Positions 16,737-24,751 of a DNA stretch of 64,000 bases are shown here, piece by piece. Numbering within the stretch: the first letter of the stretch is position 1; each line of letters opens with the position of its first letter. A program made the translations under genes and the position numbers. The notes under the pieces are model-generated. The model saw only the letters and a program-made list of their open reading frames with translations. It ran no database searches and was not told the DNA's origin. This DNA is from Candidatus Bipolaricaulota bacterium (GTDB lineage Bacteria > Bipolaricaulota > Bipolaricaulia > RBG-16-55-9 > DRXL01). Where the stretch lies: assembly GCA_938091745.1 (NCBI GenBank), contig CALLJK010000009.1, forward strand, positions 1 to 64,000, in the 5' to 3' direction.

Positions 16737-18077
16737 TCAGTAATCTTCTAAATAGCGCTCGATCTCCCAGGGCGTCACCGCGAGACGATACTCTTGCAGC
16801 TCTTTTTCTTTGGCCTCGAGATATTTTTCTACAATATGTTCGCCAAGCGCAGCTGTGACGACTTTGTCGCGCCGGAGCGCCGCGAGGGCTTCGTCGAGGC
16901 TGCCCGGCAGTGCCCCGATGCCTCGCTCTTCGCGCTCTTCCCTAGTAAGCTCGTAGATGTTCTCCTCGACGGGATCGGGGGGTGTGAGCTTGCGCTTGAT
17001 CCCATCGAGTCCGCTCACCAAGATCGCGGCATACGCTAAATACGGGTTACACGAGGGATCGGGGCTGCGCAGCTCGATGCGCGTGGACGTCTCCGGGGTG
17101 TTGCTTGCCGGAACGCGAATGAGCGCGGAACGATTAATACGAGCCCAACTGATATTCACCGGGGCTTCGTAGCCTGGCACGAGGCGCTTGTACGAGTTCA
17201 CTAACGGGTTTGCCAGCGCCGTGATCGCCCCAATGTGCTCGATGATCCCCGCGAGAAACTGCCGAGCCACTTCACTCAGCCCGTAAGGGGCTTTGGGGTC
17301 GTAGAAGGCGTTCTCGCTGCCGCGCCACAGCGAGATATGCGTGTGCATCCCACTGCCGTTGATCCCCGCGACGGGCTTGGGCATGAACGTCGCATGGAGC
17401 CCGTGCTGCATAGCAATCGTCTTGACGACAAAGCGGAACGTCACGATATTGTCAGCGGTGCGCAGCACGTCGGCGTAGCGAAAATCTATCTCGTGCTGGC
17501 TGGGAGCGACCTCGTGATGGGCAGCTTCGATCTCGAAGCCCATCTGCTCCAACGCCACGACGATATCGGCTCGGGCTGCTTCCCCACGGTCCAGGGGCGT
17601 AAGATCAAAATAGCTCCCGCGGTCATGGAGTTCTAGCGAAGCGCGCCCGTCGGGGGTGCGGAGGAAGAGAAAGAATTCTGCCTCCGCGCCAGCGTACATG
17701 GAGTAGCCGAGTTTTTCGACTTCGGACTGGGCGCGCTTGAGCACATAGCGCGGGTCTCCCGGAAAGGGCTGCCCATTGGGGAGCAAGACATCACAGATGA
17801 TGCGCGCTGTGCGCCCGTTCCCCAAGTCCATCGTCCAGGGGTAGATCGCGAAGGTCATCGGATCGGGCCGCAAGTACATATCCGATTCGGAGATGCGCAT
17901 GAACCCTTCGATAGACGAGCCGTCGAACGCGATGCCCTTCTCCAACACAGATTGGAGCCGCCCTGCAGGGATCTCGACATTCTTTGGAATGCCGAAAATA
18001 TCAGTAAACTGCAAGCGCACGAAATTAATATTGTTATCCCTGACAGCTTTTAAGACGTCTTCCTTGTGCTTGCTCAT
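16737..18077 (-). CDS. glnA: Glutamine synthetase (GSI)
   Basis: Makes glutamine from glutamate, ammonia and ATP. The 446 residues fit the short GSI-alpha type. Visible are the N-terminal beta-grasp (NNINFVRLQFTDIFGIPKNV), FDGSSIEGF, metal-site acids (AGAEAEFFLF), GINGSGMHTHISLW, the NPLVNSYKRLVPGYEAP loop and the RIELRSPDPSCNPYLA segment. The NLYDLP adenylylation-site motif of GSI-beta is not seen, so feedback or protein binding is the likelier control. GAAGGGG precedes the start. A near-consensus promoter and a repeat-rich upstream region suggest strong, regulated expression. Confidence 0.95.
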   Translation of the reverse strand: MSKHKEDVLKAVRDNNINFVRLQFTDIFGIPKNVEIPAGRLQSVLEKGIAFDGSSIEGFMRISESDMYLRPDPMTFAIYPWTMDLGNGRTARIICDVLLPNGQPFPGDPRYVLKRAQSEVEKLGYSMYAGAEAEFFLFLRTPDGRASLELHDRGSYFDLTPLDRGEAARADIVVALEQMGFEIEAAHHEVAPSQHEIDFRYADVLRTADNIVTFRFVVKTIAMQHGLHATFMPKPVAGINGSGMHTHISLWRGSENAFYDPKAPYGLSEVARQFLAGIIEHIGAITALANPLVNSYKRLVPGYEAPVNISWARINRSALIRVPASNTPETSTRIELRSPDPSCNPYLAYAAILVSGLDGIKRKLTPPDPVEENIYELTREEREERGIGALPGSLDEALAALRRDKVVTAALGEHIVEKYLEAKEKELQEYRLAVTPWEIERYLEDY

Positions 18078-18109
18078 CGTTAGACCCCTTCCCATTCAAA
18101 GATGGCAAG

Positions 18110-18138
18110 ATCATAGCACAATTCTCACGTTTTGTCAA
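18110..18138 (-). promoter_or_regulatory. glnA promoter
   Basis: Minus-strand TTGACA (18133-18138), 17 nt, TATGAT (18110-18115). Confidence 0.8.
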
Positions 18139-18153
18139 GTAATCTTGAGAAGA

Positions 18154-18221
18154 TCGAAATATATTCGAAAAAAATCCCATAAAATCGATCTCTTCATATG
18201 CTTTTAGAGCAAAAATCGATC
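18154..18221. promoter_or_regulatory. Repeat-rich region between glnA and ogt
   Basis: Contains TCGAA-N5-TTCGA (18154-18168) just upstream of the glnA -35, and two copies of AAAATCGATC (18181-18190 and 18212-18221) 31 nt apart, about three helical turns. The whole 150-nt divergent gap is AT-rich. Candidate binding sites for a nitrogen or other regulator; no known consensus matches. Confidence 0.35.
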
Positions 18222-18287
18222 ATTTGTTATTATAGATTTTATGTGACTTATAGCGTATGATAGAACACCAAGCCAAGGAGACCGGGA

Positions 18288-18791
18288 ATGAGACTCTTTT
18301 ATGCGATAGAGAATAGCCCTCTCGGACACTTATTGTTAGTTGCGACGGAGCGCGGGCTGTGCGCGGTGCAGTTTGGCAATTCTGTCCGAGAGCTCACGAG
18401 AACTCTGCATCGACAGTTGCCCAGGGCTCAGAGGGACGAGGCTCGCCTCCGCCCTTGGAGCAGAGCTTTACAAGAATACTTTAAAGGACGTAAGCTGACC
18501 ATGACGCTCCCCCTAGACGTCCAAGCGACGACGTTTCAAAGACAAGTCTGGAAGGAACTGCAAAAGATCCCCTATGGTCAGACGCGCTCTTATAGTGAGA
18601 TCGCTCGTGCGATTGGGCATCCCAAGGCGGCACGCGCTGTGGCCCGCGCCTGCGCTACTAACCCTGTCTCGATAGTGATCCCATGCCATCGGGTCATCAG
18701 AAAAGACGGTTCTCTTGGGGGCTACGGCGGCGGGATCGCGCGCAAGCGCGCGCTGCTCTCTTTAGAAAGGGCTCAAGGAGAGACAAGATGA
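18288..18791 (+). CDS. ogt: Methylated-DNA--protein-cysteine methyltransferase
   Basis: Removes O6-alkyl groups from guanine by transfer to its own cysteine (suicide repair). This 167-residue protein has the family layout: an N-terminal ribonuclease-like domain, then the DNA-binding helix (TTFQRQVWKELQKIPYGQT), SEIARAIGHPKAARAVA and the active site IPCHRVI, followed by GGYGGGIARKRALL. AAGGAGA precedes the start. Its stop overlaps the next ABC transporter start (ATGA), so it heads that operon. Confidence 0.93.
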   Translation: MRLFYAIENSPLGHLLLVATERGLCAVQFGNSVRELTRTLHRQLPRAQRDEARLRPWSRALQEYFKGRKLTMTLPLDVQATTFQRQVWKELQKIPYGQTRSYSEIARAIGHPKAARAVARACATNPVSIVIPCHRVIRKDGSLGGYGGGIARKRALLSLERAQGETR

Positions 18792-19792
18792 GTCAGACGC
18801 TTGCAATTAAGACGGAGCATCTAGGCCGCATCTATCAGATCAAGCGCAAGCGCGGCGAGAGCGGCCCCGCGACGCTCGTCGCCTTAGAGGACGTCAACCT
18901 CGAAGTGCGCCAAGGCGAGCTCTTCGGGCTGCTTGGCCCTAACGGTGCCGGCAAGACAACACTCATAAAGATCTTGACGACGCTACTTACCCCTACCAGT
19001 GGGCGCGCGTTTGTCGACGGCATCGACGTTGTTGAAAACCCTCAAGAAGTCCGGCGGCGCATCAATATGGTCTCTGGCGGAGAGTCTTGTGGGTATGGGC
19101 TGCTCACCGTCGAGGAGAACTTGTGGATGTTCACGCAGTTTTATGGGCTCGATTTTAAGACCGCTCGCGAGCGCATTCAGTCTATGCTCGAAGTCGTAGG
19201 ATTGGCTGACCGCGCCAAGACCAAGGCGTACCATCTGTCGACGGGCATGAAGCAGAAGATGAACTTCGCCCGCGGGTTTCTCAACGACCCGCAGATTCTC
19301 TTCTTAGACGAGCCGACGCTGGGGCTAGACGTGCAGACATCGAGAATCTTAAGAGATTTTGTGAAGCGCTGGGTGCGCGAGCGCCCCGGGAAGACGATCT
19401 TACTCACGACTCATTATATGGCTGAGGCCGACGAACTCTGTGATCGCGTGGCAATTATAGATCAGGGCAGGATCTTAGCATGCGACACCCCAGCGAATCT
19501 CAAGAGGAGACTCCAAGGGGCTTCGATCTTTAAGCTCCAGACGACACCGCTGGACACGCTCGAGCACTTTAAGCAGCTGCCCGGAGTCAGTCAGTTTGCG
19601 GGCCATCGGCGCAATGGGCACACCGAACTGAATTTTATTCTTGAAGACGAGAACGCTTTAGTCAAAGTCTTAGATGCTGTTCAAGCTAAGGGCGGGCACT
19701 TATTATCGCTGGAGAAGCGCGAGCCGACGCTCGAAGACGTCTTTATTCACCTAGTTGGGCGCGGCTTGAGCGACGAGGAGAATCCGACCTAA
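18788..19792 (+). CDS. ABC-2 type transporter ATPase
   Basis: This 334-residue ATPase shows Walker A LLGPNGAGKTTL, a signature read as HLSTGMKQKM (variant of LSGGQ), Walker B ILFLDEPTLGLD and the H-loop TTHYM. The C-terminal 90 residues (from about 245) are the usual regulatory extension of drug, lipid or polysaccharide exporters. The ATG at 18788 overlaps the ogt stop and has AAGGAGAG before it. It energises the two permeases that follow. The cargo is not evident. Confidence 0.88.
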   Translation: MSQTLAIKTEHLGRIYQIKRKRGESGPATLVALEDVNLEVRQGELFGLLGPNGAGKTTLIKILTTLLTPTSGRAFVDGIDVVENPQEVRRRINMVSGGESCGYGLLTVEENLWMFTQFYGLDFKTARERIQSMLEVVGLADRAKTKAYHLSTGMKQKMNFARGFLNDPQILFLDEPTLGLDVQTSRILRDFVKRWVRERPGKTILLTTHYMAEADELCDRVAIIDQGRILACDTPANLKRRLQGASIFKLQTTPLDTLEHFKQLPGVSQFAGHRRNGHTELNFILEDENALVKVLDAVQAKGGHLLSLEKREPTLEDVFIHLVGRGLSDEENPT

Positions 19793-19793
19793 C

Positions 19794-19836
19794 CCCCAGG
19801 CTCCCCTCCCACTTTTAGGGGAGGGGCAGGGGGAGA
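19794..19836. repeat. Diverged palindromic repeat between ABC genes
   Basis: CTCCCCTCCC and GGGGAGGGG arms around an ACTTTTA loop, flanked by CCCCC and GGGGG. Related in arrangement to the repeats at 25814 and 52314. It could attenuate transcription between the ATPase and permease genes. Confidence 0.4.
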
Positions 19837-19845
19837 GGTCTCAGT

Positions 19846-20670
19846 ATGAAAAATTTTCGACGCGAACTGATGGTCTTCCTGCGCACGGTGATCGGCCGGG
19901 CCTATCCCCGACTGATCGGGCTGCAGCGCGAGCGAAGCTGGCTCTTCTTTGAGATTTTTCTGCCATTGCTGGGCACAGCCGCGTTTGTCTACATCTATCG
20001 GGCGTTGGGGGCTAAGCCCGAATTTACGGGTTTTGTCGTACTCGGTGGCGCGATGACCGCGTACTGGATGAACGTGCTGTGGAGCATGGCCACGCAGTTC
20101 TACTGGGAGAAGGAGACTGGGAACCTCGCGCTCTATCTCATCGCGCCCACGTCGCGCATGGCGATTCTGCTGGGGATGGCCTTTGGGGGCATGGTGGCCA
20201 CGACGGTACGTGCTCTGGCTGTCTTAATATTGGGCTCGCTTGTCTTTCGCGTGACTTTTACGGTGAGCAACTGGGGAGCTTTGTTGCTCGTCTTCTTCTT
20301 CACGTTAGTCGCTCTCTACGGATTGGGGATGATCTTCGCGTCGGCGTTCTTGCTCTACGGGCGCGAAGCGTGGCACATGGCCAATCTATTGCAAGAGCCC
20401 GTGTTCTTGTTGTCGGGGTTTTACTTTCCCATAAAGAGTTTAGGCTTTTGGATCTCTGCTGGGGCGTCGCTCATCCCTATAACTTTGGGGTTGGACGCGA
20501 TGCGACAATTGCTCTATCCCCAAGCAGGCTGGGGATTTCTCGACGTGGGCATTGAGACGACGATCTTAGCAGTCTTGAGTGTCGTCTTTCTCATCGCGGC
20601 GCATCGGATGCTTCTATGGCTTGAGAACGTGGCGCGCCGTGAGGGACGACTCACTGTGAGGGGACAATAA
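19846..20670 (+). CDS. ABC-2 type transporter permease 1
   Basis: A 274-residue membrane protein with about six hydrophobic helices (for example PLLGTAAFVYIYRAL, TVRALAVLILGSLVF, WGALLLVFFFTLVALYGLG) and the ABC-2 coupling region LLQEPVFLLSGFYFP. No signal peptide. GGGAGAGG lies before the ATG, in the right flank of the repeat. It overlaps the next permease by one base (TAATG), so the two are translationally coupled and probably form a heterodimer with the upstream ATPase. Confidence 0.82.
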   Translation: MKNFRRELMVFLRTVIGRAYPRLIGLQRERSWLFFEIFLPLLGTAAFVYIYRALGAKPEFTGFVVLGGAMTAYWMNVLWSMATQFYWEKETGNLALYLIAPTSRMAILLGMAFGGMVATTVRALAVLILGSLVFRVTFTVSNWGALLLVFFFTLVALYGLGMIFASAFLLYGREAWHMANLLQEPVFLLSGFYFPIKSLGFWISAGASLIPITLGLDAMRQLLYPQAGWGFLDVGIETTILAVLSVVFLIAAHRMLLWLENVARREGRLTVRGQ

Positions 20671-21536
20671 TGACTGTGCTTCAGCGAGAGTCATGGCGCG
20701 AGAGCCTGCGCAGCTTAAAAGTCGCCACATGGCTGGGCTGGCAGATCGAATCGAACTGGACTGATCCGTTTCTCTTTGCCGTCTACTCGCTGATCAAGCC
20801 TATCGCCGGGGCGATGATCTTGGTCGTGATGTACTTGGTCGTCTCCGGCGGCCAGACGGACAACCCGATCTTCCCGTATATCTATCTGGGGAACGCATTC
20901 TATATCTACGTGGGCTCGGTGCTCATGGGGATCAGTTACGCCGTGATCGAAGACCGTGAGCACTACGGCGTTCTGAAATATATTTACGTCTCGCCGATCC
21001 AAGTCTATTTTTATCTGTTGGGGCGCGGCGTCGCCCGCACGCTGACAGGCACAATCGCGGTGATCATCACGTTGGTGTTTGGGGTGCTTGTCTTCAAGCT
21101 TCCCGTAAATTTTCTAAAAATGAATCACGCGCTCTTTTGGCCGGTCTTTCTGATTGGGCTGGCGGGGTTAGCGCTTGTAGGGATTCTTCTAGCGGGGCTG
21201 ACGCTCATCACAGCAAGACACAATTACTTCATGGGCGAGGCCGTCGCTGGAGCGTTGTATTTGCTCTGTGGCGCGGTCTTCCCGCTCGATGTGCTCCCCA
21301 AGGTTCTTCAGTATATCGGGCTGGGGCTGCCCATGACCTATTGGCTCGAAGGGGTGCGCCGGGCAATGCTCGGCACAAGCGTGAGTCCGGTGCTTGCGCC
21401 CTTTACTCACGAGACGATCTTAATAATTCTCTTCAGCTCGACGCTCTGTGTCGGGGCGATCTCGCTGGGTTTTTATCGCTGGTGCGAGCGCCGCGCCAAG
21501 GAGAAGGGGCTTATAGATATGCAGACGATGTATTGA
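20670..21536 (+). CDS. ABC-2 type transporter permease 2
   Basis: A 288-residue paralogue of the preceding permease with six predicted helices, an N-terminal cytoplasmic segment (WLGWQIESNWTDPFLFAVYS) and the family motif LLCGAVFPLDVLPK before the last two helices. The start codon overlaps the previous stop. The exporter substrate is unknown; the exosortase-like cassette that follows has its own promoter. Confidence 0.82.
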   Translation: MTVLQRESWRESLRSLKVATWLGWQIESNWTDPFLFAVYSLIKPIAGAMILVVMYLVVSGGQTDNPIFPYIYLGNAFYIYVGSVLMGISYAVIEDREHYGVLKYIYVSPIQVYFYLLGRGVARTLTGTIAVIITLVFGVLVFKLPVNFLKMNHALFWPVFLIGLAGLALVGILLAGLTLITARHNYFMGEAVAGALYLLCGAVFPLDVLPKVLQYIGLGLPMTYWLEGVRRAMLGTSVSPVLAPFTHETILIILFSSTLCVGAISLGFYRWCERRAKEKGLIDMQTMY

Positions 21537-21542
21537 TATAAT
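21534..21542 (+). promoter_or_regulatory. Extended -10 promoter of the exosortase-like cassette
   Basis: TGATATAAT, a consensus extended -10, ends 8 nt before the ATG at 21551. There is no Shine-Dalgarno, so the message is predicted leaderless. Confidence 0.6.
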
Positions 21543-21550
21543 AGGGTACT

Positions 21551-22075
21551 ATGAGCACTTTCGTGAAGATCCTGATCGTGATCGCGTTCATGGCTGTGCC
21601 GGCCCTGGCCCAACAGCCGCTCGTGGTGAAGGTCTCTTGTCGCGATAGCCAGACGCTCGCCATCGAGCCGGATCGTCTTGATTCGCTCATCTTGCGGGCG
21701 ACGGGGCGGACCGTCCAGTGGGAGCTGGAGACCGTGGGCTGTCCCCAGACGGTCTCGCGTGTCGAGATTCGCTTTGCCCAGACGAGCCCCTTCGGCGAGA
21801 CCCCCGCAGATAAAGAGCTCGTCGTGCCGGAGCTGCCCTCGCCGCTGCCGGAGAGCGTCCCTCTTGTCAGCCGCGAGATTTCCGTTGCTGGGGAGCATCG
21901 CTACGAAATCTTGCTCATGGATGCTGAGGGCAACGTCTTAAGCAAGCAACAAGGGCGGATCTCCGCACGCGCCATCGCGCCGGGGATGACTCTTCCTAGT
22001 TTGCTTTTGGCTGGCTTGGTCGTGGGGCTCTTCTTCTTGTTGATCCGACGTCGCCTCAGCGCGCTCTCGGCATAA
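21551..22075 (+). CDS. Secreted protein with C-terminal sorting-like helix
   Basis: A 174-residue protein with a signal peptide (about 1-21, ending ALAQ) and an Ig-like, two-cysteine extracytoplasmic domain (KVSCRDSQTLAIEP, TVGCPQTVSRVEIRF). The C-terminus has the sorting-signal layout: a short turn (APGMTLPS), a hydrophobic helix (LLLAGLVVGLFFLLI), then RRRLSALSA. A helix followed by arginines at the end is what exosortase and archaeosortase substrates carry. The enzyme gene lies 9 nt downstream, so I infer this is its substrate. I recognise no known family for the body of the protein. Confidence 0.6.
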   Translation: MSTFVKILIVIAFMAVPALAQQPLVVKVSCRDSQTLAIEPDRLDSLILRATGRTVQWELETVGCPQTVSRVEIRFAQTSPFGETPADKELVVPELPSPLPESVPLVSREISVAGEHRYEILLMDAEGNVLSKQQGRISARAIAPGMTLPSLLLAGLVVGLFFLLIRRRLSALSA

Positions 22076-22084
22076 TAGCATGGG

Positions 22085-22573
22085 ATGATTGGGAATCGTG
22101 CCCTGGTGCGGGCGTGGTTGGTGCTCATCGGAACTATCCTCGCGTTCGTGGTGCTCCAGCCATTGCTCATCTTTATAGGCTTTGTGCGCTGGGCTAATGA
22201 GAGCACTGCTCAACTGTTAGCATTCGCGCTGAGCTTGCTTGGTAGCCCCAGCTCTGCTGAAGGGACCATCGTGCGTTCTCAGCTCTTCTCGCTCGAGATT
22301 GTTTTTGAATGCACGGCGATCCTCCCGATGGTGCTCTTTGGCGCTGCTGTCGCGGCAACGCCTGCGGTGACCAACGCGAAACTTTGGGCACTTGCGTGGG
22401 GCCTGCCCGCCATTGTCCTCTTCAATCTTGTGCGGCTGGCGAGCTTAGTGTATATAGGGCGTCTCGCTCCAGAGGCGTTTGACACAGTGCACTTACTGAT
22501 CTGGCAGCCGTTGACGATTCTCTTTGCTCTGGCGCTGTGGCTGCTATGGGTCGAGCGCCGACGTCACTCATGA
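22085..22573 (+). CDS. Exosortase/archaeosortase-family protein, XrtH-like
   Basis: A 162-residue multi-pass membrane protein with the three residues expected of exosortases: Cys76 (FECTAI), Arg117 (FNLVRLASLVYIG) and His136 (DTVHLLIWQ). The C-terminal block NLVRxxSLxYxG...HLxxWQ resembles short exosortases of the XrtH class as I remember them. These transpeptidase-like enzymes recognise a C-terminal tripartite signal, cleave it and transfer the protein to an unknown acceptor. It sits between a likely substrate and a four-helix membrane protein. The Glu before Cys is unusual for the (A/G)C(S/N)G motif, so activity is inferred. Confidence 0.68.
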   Translation: MIGNRALVRAWLVLIGTILAFVVLQPLLIFIGFVRWANESTAQLLAFALSLLGSPSSAEGTIVRSQLFSLEIVFECTAILPMVLFGAAVAATPAVTNAKLWALAWGLPAIVLFNLVRLASLVYIGRLAPEAFDTVHLLIWQPLTILFALALWLLWVERRRHS

Positions 22574-23061
22574 CGAAGATCGTTCTCTTCGTGGTGGGCT
22601 GTGCTCTTGTTCTCACAGCGTTCGCGCTGGTGTGGCCGCTGGCGGCTCCTCTCTACGCGCAACTCCAGGTCTTCTGTGCCCAGCCTGTGCTTAGCTCTGA
22701 GCTGCACTTGAGCATAGACACTGATGGGATCGCTGTCTCTCGCGGCGAGAAACTTTTGACGCGCCGCGAGTTTTTGAGTTTCGGCGGGCTGGGATTGACG
22801 CTTGCTCTTTGGCTGCTGACGCCGGGCTTCTCGTGGAAGAAGCGCATACTCTGGGGAACTTTTGGGTTCGTATTGATCTTCTTCTGGCACGTGCTGGGGC
22901 TGTGGGGCTTGATTGCATTCGCTGAAGCTCTGGAGCGCGGGCAGGGCGGTGGGCTGATGACGCTGCTCTATAGCGTTATCGCTGTGGGCGACTGGGTTGT
23001 GCCCGTCGTGCTGTGGGGGGCGGTGCTCATCTCTTATCGGGGGTCGGGGGCTGCGCCGTAG
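22570..23061 (+). CDS. Membrane protein of the exosortase-like cassette
   Basis: A 163-residue protein with about four helices (IVLFVVGCALVLTAFALVW, LGLTLALWLLTPG, ILWGTFGFVLIFFWHVLGLW, VIAVGDWVVPVVLWGAVLI) and an extracytoplasmic loop of about 40 residues. The ATG at 22570 overlaps the exosortase stop (ATGA), indicating translational coupling. I do not recognise the family, but small companion membrane proteins accompany some short exosortases. The 3' end overlaps the VanX-like gene by 28 nt on the opposite strand. Confidence 0.6.
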   Translation: MTKIVLFVVGCALVLTAFALVWPLAAPLYAQLQVFCAQPVLSSELHLSIDTDGIAVSRGEKLLTRREFLSFGGLGLTLALWLLTPGFSWKKRILWGTFGFVLIFFWHVLGLWGLIAFAEALERGQGGGLMTLLYSVIAVGDWVVPVVLWGAVLISYRGSGAAP

Positions 23062-23711
23062 ACTGCGGTCTTGCGTCCTAGGCGCCAGGCCCAGCAGCTG
23101 TCGCCGTAGGACCAGTGCCACCACTCGCCAGCATAGTTGGTGAACCCGGCTTTGGTCATAACTCTGATGAGCAGTTCTCGGTTCTTGCGCGCTTCTTCGG
23201 AGATGCCTTCAGCGTACGTAGCGGCGACGGCGCGGGCTTTGGGCGTGCGCCATTTGTATGGAGACGTCATATCGAGTTCTTTGCCGTCGGGGCCGATCAG
23301 AGTGAGATCGATAGCTCCGCCGGTGCTATGTCCTGGGGGAGTTTTGATATCTGGGGGATGCACGAATCTATTCGTCAGCCGTCTGAGGACACTTTTAGGC
23401 GCAGTGGGATGACGGCGTTTCATGCGCCGATAGACTCTCTGATAGATTCTCTTTTGCTCTTCGAGGGAGCGGTAGGCGCTGAAGATCCCGAGCTTATAGC
23501 CCTTGGGGAGGAGCCGTGCGGCCTTCTGGAGCATCTGAGCGACGGTCTTGCGGGCGAAGAGCTGTTGCGGCTCCCCGGTGTGCCAGTTGGGCAAGACGAC
23601 GATGCGAGGGTCAAGCCCATTGAGCTCGACCAGCGGCTCGCCGGTGTCGCGAATTTGAATCTTGTTCAGCTCGCTGATTGGTTCAATAAGGGAGTTGCGG
23701 CGTCTGAGCAT
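23034..23711 (-). CDS. D-alanyl-D-alanine dipeptidase (VanX/DdpX family)
   Basis: A 225-residue peptidase M15D enzyme. The zinc ligands and catalytic residues are visible: PPGHSTGGAIDLTL (first His and Asp) and EWWHWSYGD (Glu and second His). The FSAYRSLEEQKRIYQRVYR segment precedes the catalytic core. There is no signal peptide, so it is cytosolic. The family hydrolyses D-Ala-D-Ala or related dipeptides from wall turnover or uptake. It lies 48 nt downstream of a dipeptide-type ABC permease on the same strand, an arrangement like E. coli ddpX with its transporter. A leaderless-type promoter precedes it. Confidence 0.88.
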   Translation of the reverse strand: MLRRRNSLIEPISELNKIQIRDTGEPLVELNGLDPRIVVLPNWHTGEPQQLFARKTVAQMLQKAARLLPKGYKLGIFSAYRSLEEQKRIYQRVYRRMKRRHPTAPKSVLRRLTNRFVHPPDIKTPPGHSTGGAIDLTLIGPDGKELDMTSPYKWRTPKARAVAATYAEGISEEARKNRELLIRVMTKAGFTNYAGEWWHWSYGDSCWAWRLGRKTAVYGAAPDPR

Positions 23712-23719
23712 AGGGTGTG

Positions 23720-23749
23720 ATTATAGAGAAATTGGGCTTACGGCTCAAG
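23720..23749 (-). promoter_or_regulatory. Promoter of the VanX-like gene, leaderless type
   Basis: Minus-strand TTGAGC (23744-23749), 18 nt, TATAAT (23720-23725), 8 nt before the ATG at 23711; no Shine-Dalgarno. Confidence 0.6.
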
Positions 23750-23759
23750 GTTCAGAAAT

Positions 23760-24749
23760 CTAGCGCGTCCCGCGCAGACGCGGGTCTAAAATATCGCGCA
23801 CCGCGTCGCCTAACAGATTCCACGCCAGCACAAAGAGCGTGATGGTCATCCCCGGGAAGACCCACGTGTACCAATACTGCATCACGTCGCCGCCGGCAAC
23901 TCCAACGATCCTGTTTCTGGCAAATGCGATCATCTGCCCCCAGTCGGCGTAGTCTTCTCCTTGCCCTAACCCCAAAAAGCTCAGCCCCGACAGCCCCAAC
24001 ACGATCGAGCCAATATCGAGCGACGCTAAAATCAAGACAGGGTAGATCGAGTTGGGCAGGACGTGTCGAAAGATAATGTGCCAATGGCTGGCTCCCAAGG
24101 CTTTCGCCCCGGAGACGAACTCGCGCTCGCGCACCGAGAGAATAATCCCGCGCACAAAGCGCGCATAGCCTGCCCACCCAAAGAGAATGTCAACGAGCAC
24201 AATCTTGTCTAATCCGCGCCCCCAAATCGAGAGAATCACCAATGTCATCAAGAACGTCGGAAGCGCCAAGACGAAATCCACCCCGCGCATCAACACAGAG
24301 TCGACCCAGCTGCCAAAGTACCCCGAAATTGAGCCAATAATAATCCCGATGAGCAGCGTGCACCCGACGATCACAATCCCAGCGATGAGCGCGGTGCGCG
24401 TCCCCCACACAAGCCCGTACCAAATATCGTAGCGATTCTCGGTCGTCCCTAGGGGGTGGAGCATCTTGCCGAACTCGTCTTTCAGCCTGGGCGGAAAAGT
24501 CTTCCAAGCTTGCGGGTCTGGGGGCAGGGGCGCAGCTCGGAAGCCGTCGCGCGGAATTCTGAACGGCTCGCAGGGCAGCTCTTTCATAAACGGGCGCAAG
24601 ATCCAATCCGGGACGATATAATAGACAAACGACGGGCAAGGCTTAGCCGGCGGCGCCAGCCACGGCGCAGCTAGCGCCATAAAGAAGAAGATCGCCAACA
24701 AGACGATCCCCGTCAACGAGAGCGGATTCTTCAGTAAACGCTTCAGCAT
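23760..24749 (-). CDS. Dipeptide/oligopeptide ABC permease (DppC/OppC)
   Basis: A 329-residue inner-membrane permease. It has an N-terminal helix (NPLSLTGIVLLAIFFFMALA), a long extracytoplasmic loop (about 33-115) usual for OppC, five further helices and the coupling loop VSGAKALGASHWHIIFRHVLPNS that docks on the ATPase. It starts 2 nt after dppB ends. No ATPase gene follows; the next gene is the VanX-like dipeptidase. The transporter must therefore borrow ATPases encoded elsewhere. Confidence 0.9.
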   Translation of the reverse strand: MLKRLLKNPLSLTGIVLLAIFFFMALAAPWLAPPAKPCPSFVYYIVPDWILRPFMKELPCEPFRIPRDGFRAAPLPPDPQAWKTFPPRLKDEFGKMLHPLGTTENRYDIWYGLVWGTRTALIAGIVIVGCTLLIGIIIGSISGYFGSWVDSVLMRGVDFVLALPTFLMTLVILSIWGRGLDKIVLVDILFGWAGYARFVRGIILSVREREFVSGAKALGASHWHIIFRHVLPNSIYPVLILASLDIGSIVLGLSGLSFLGLGQGEDYADWGQMIAFARNRIVGVAGGDVMQYWYTWVFPGMTITLFVLAWNLLGDAVRDILDPRLRGTR

Positions 24750-24751
24750 AG

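Noticed and set aside
18683-18787. N-terminal extension of the ABC ATPase into ogt
   Set aside because: The ATPase domain and the AAGGAGAG site both place the start at 18788.
23115-23720. 201-codon open frame opposite the VanX-like gene
   Set aside because: VanX motifs on the other strand are unmistakable; this frame has none.
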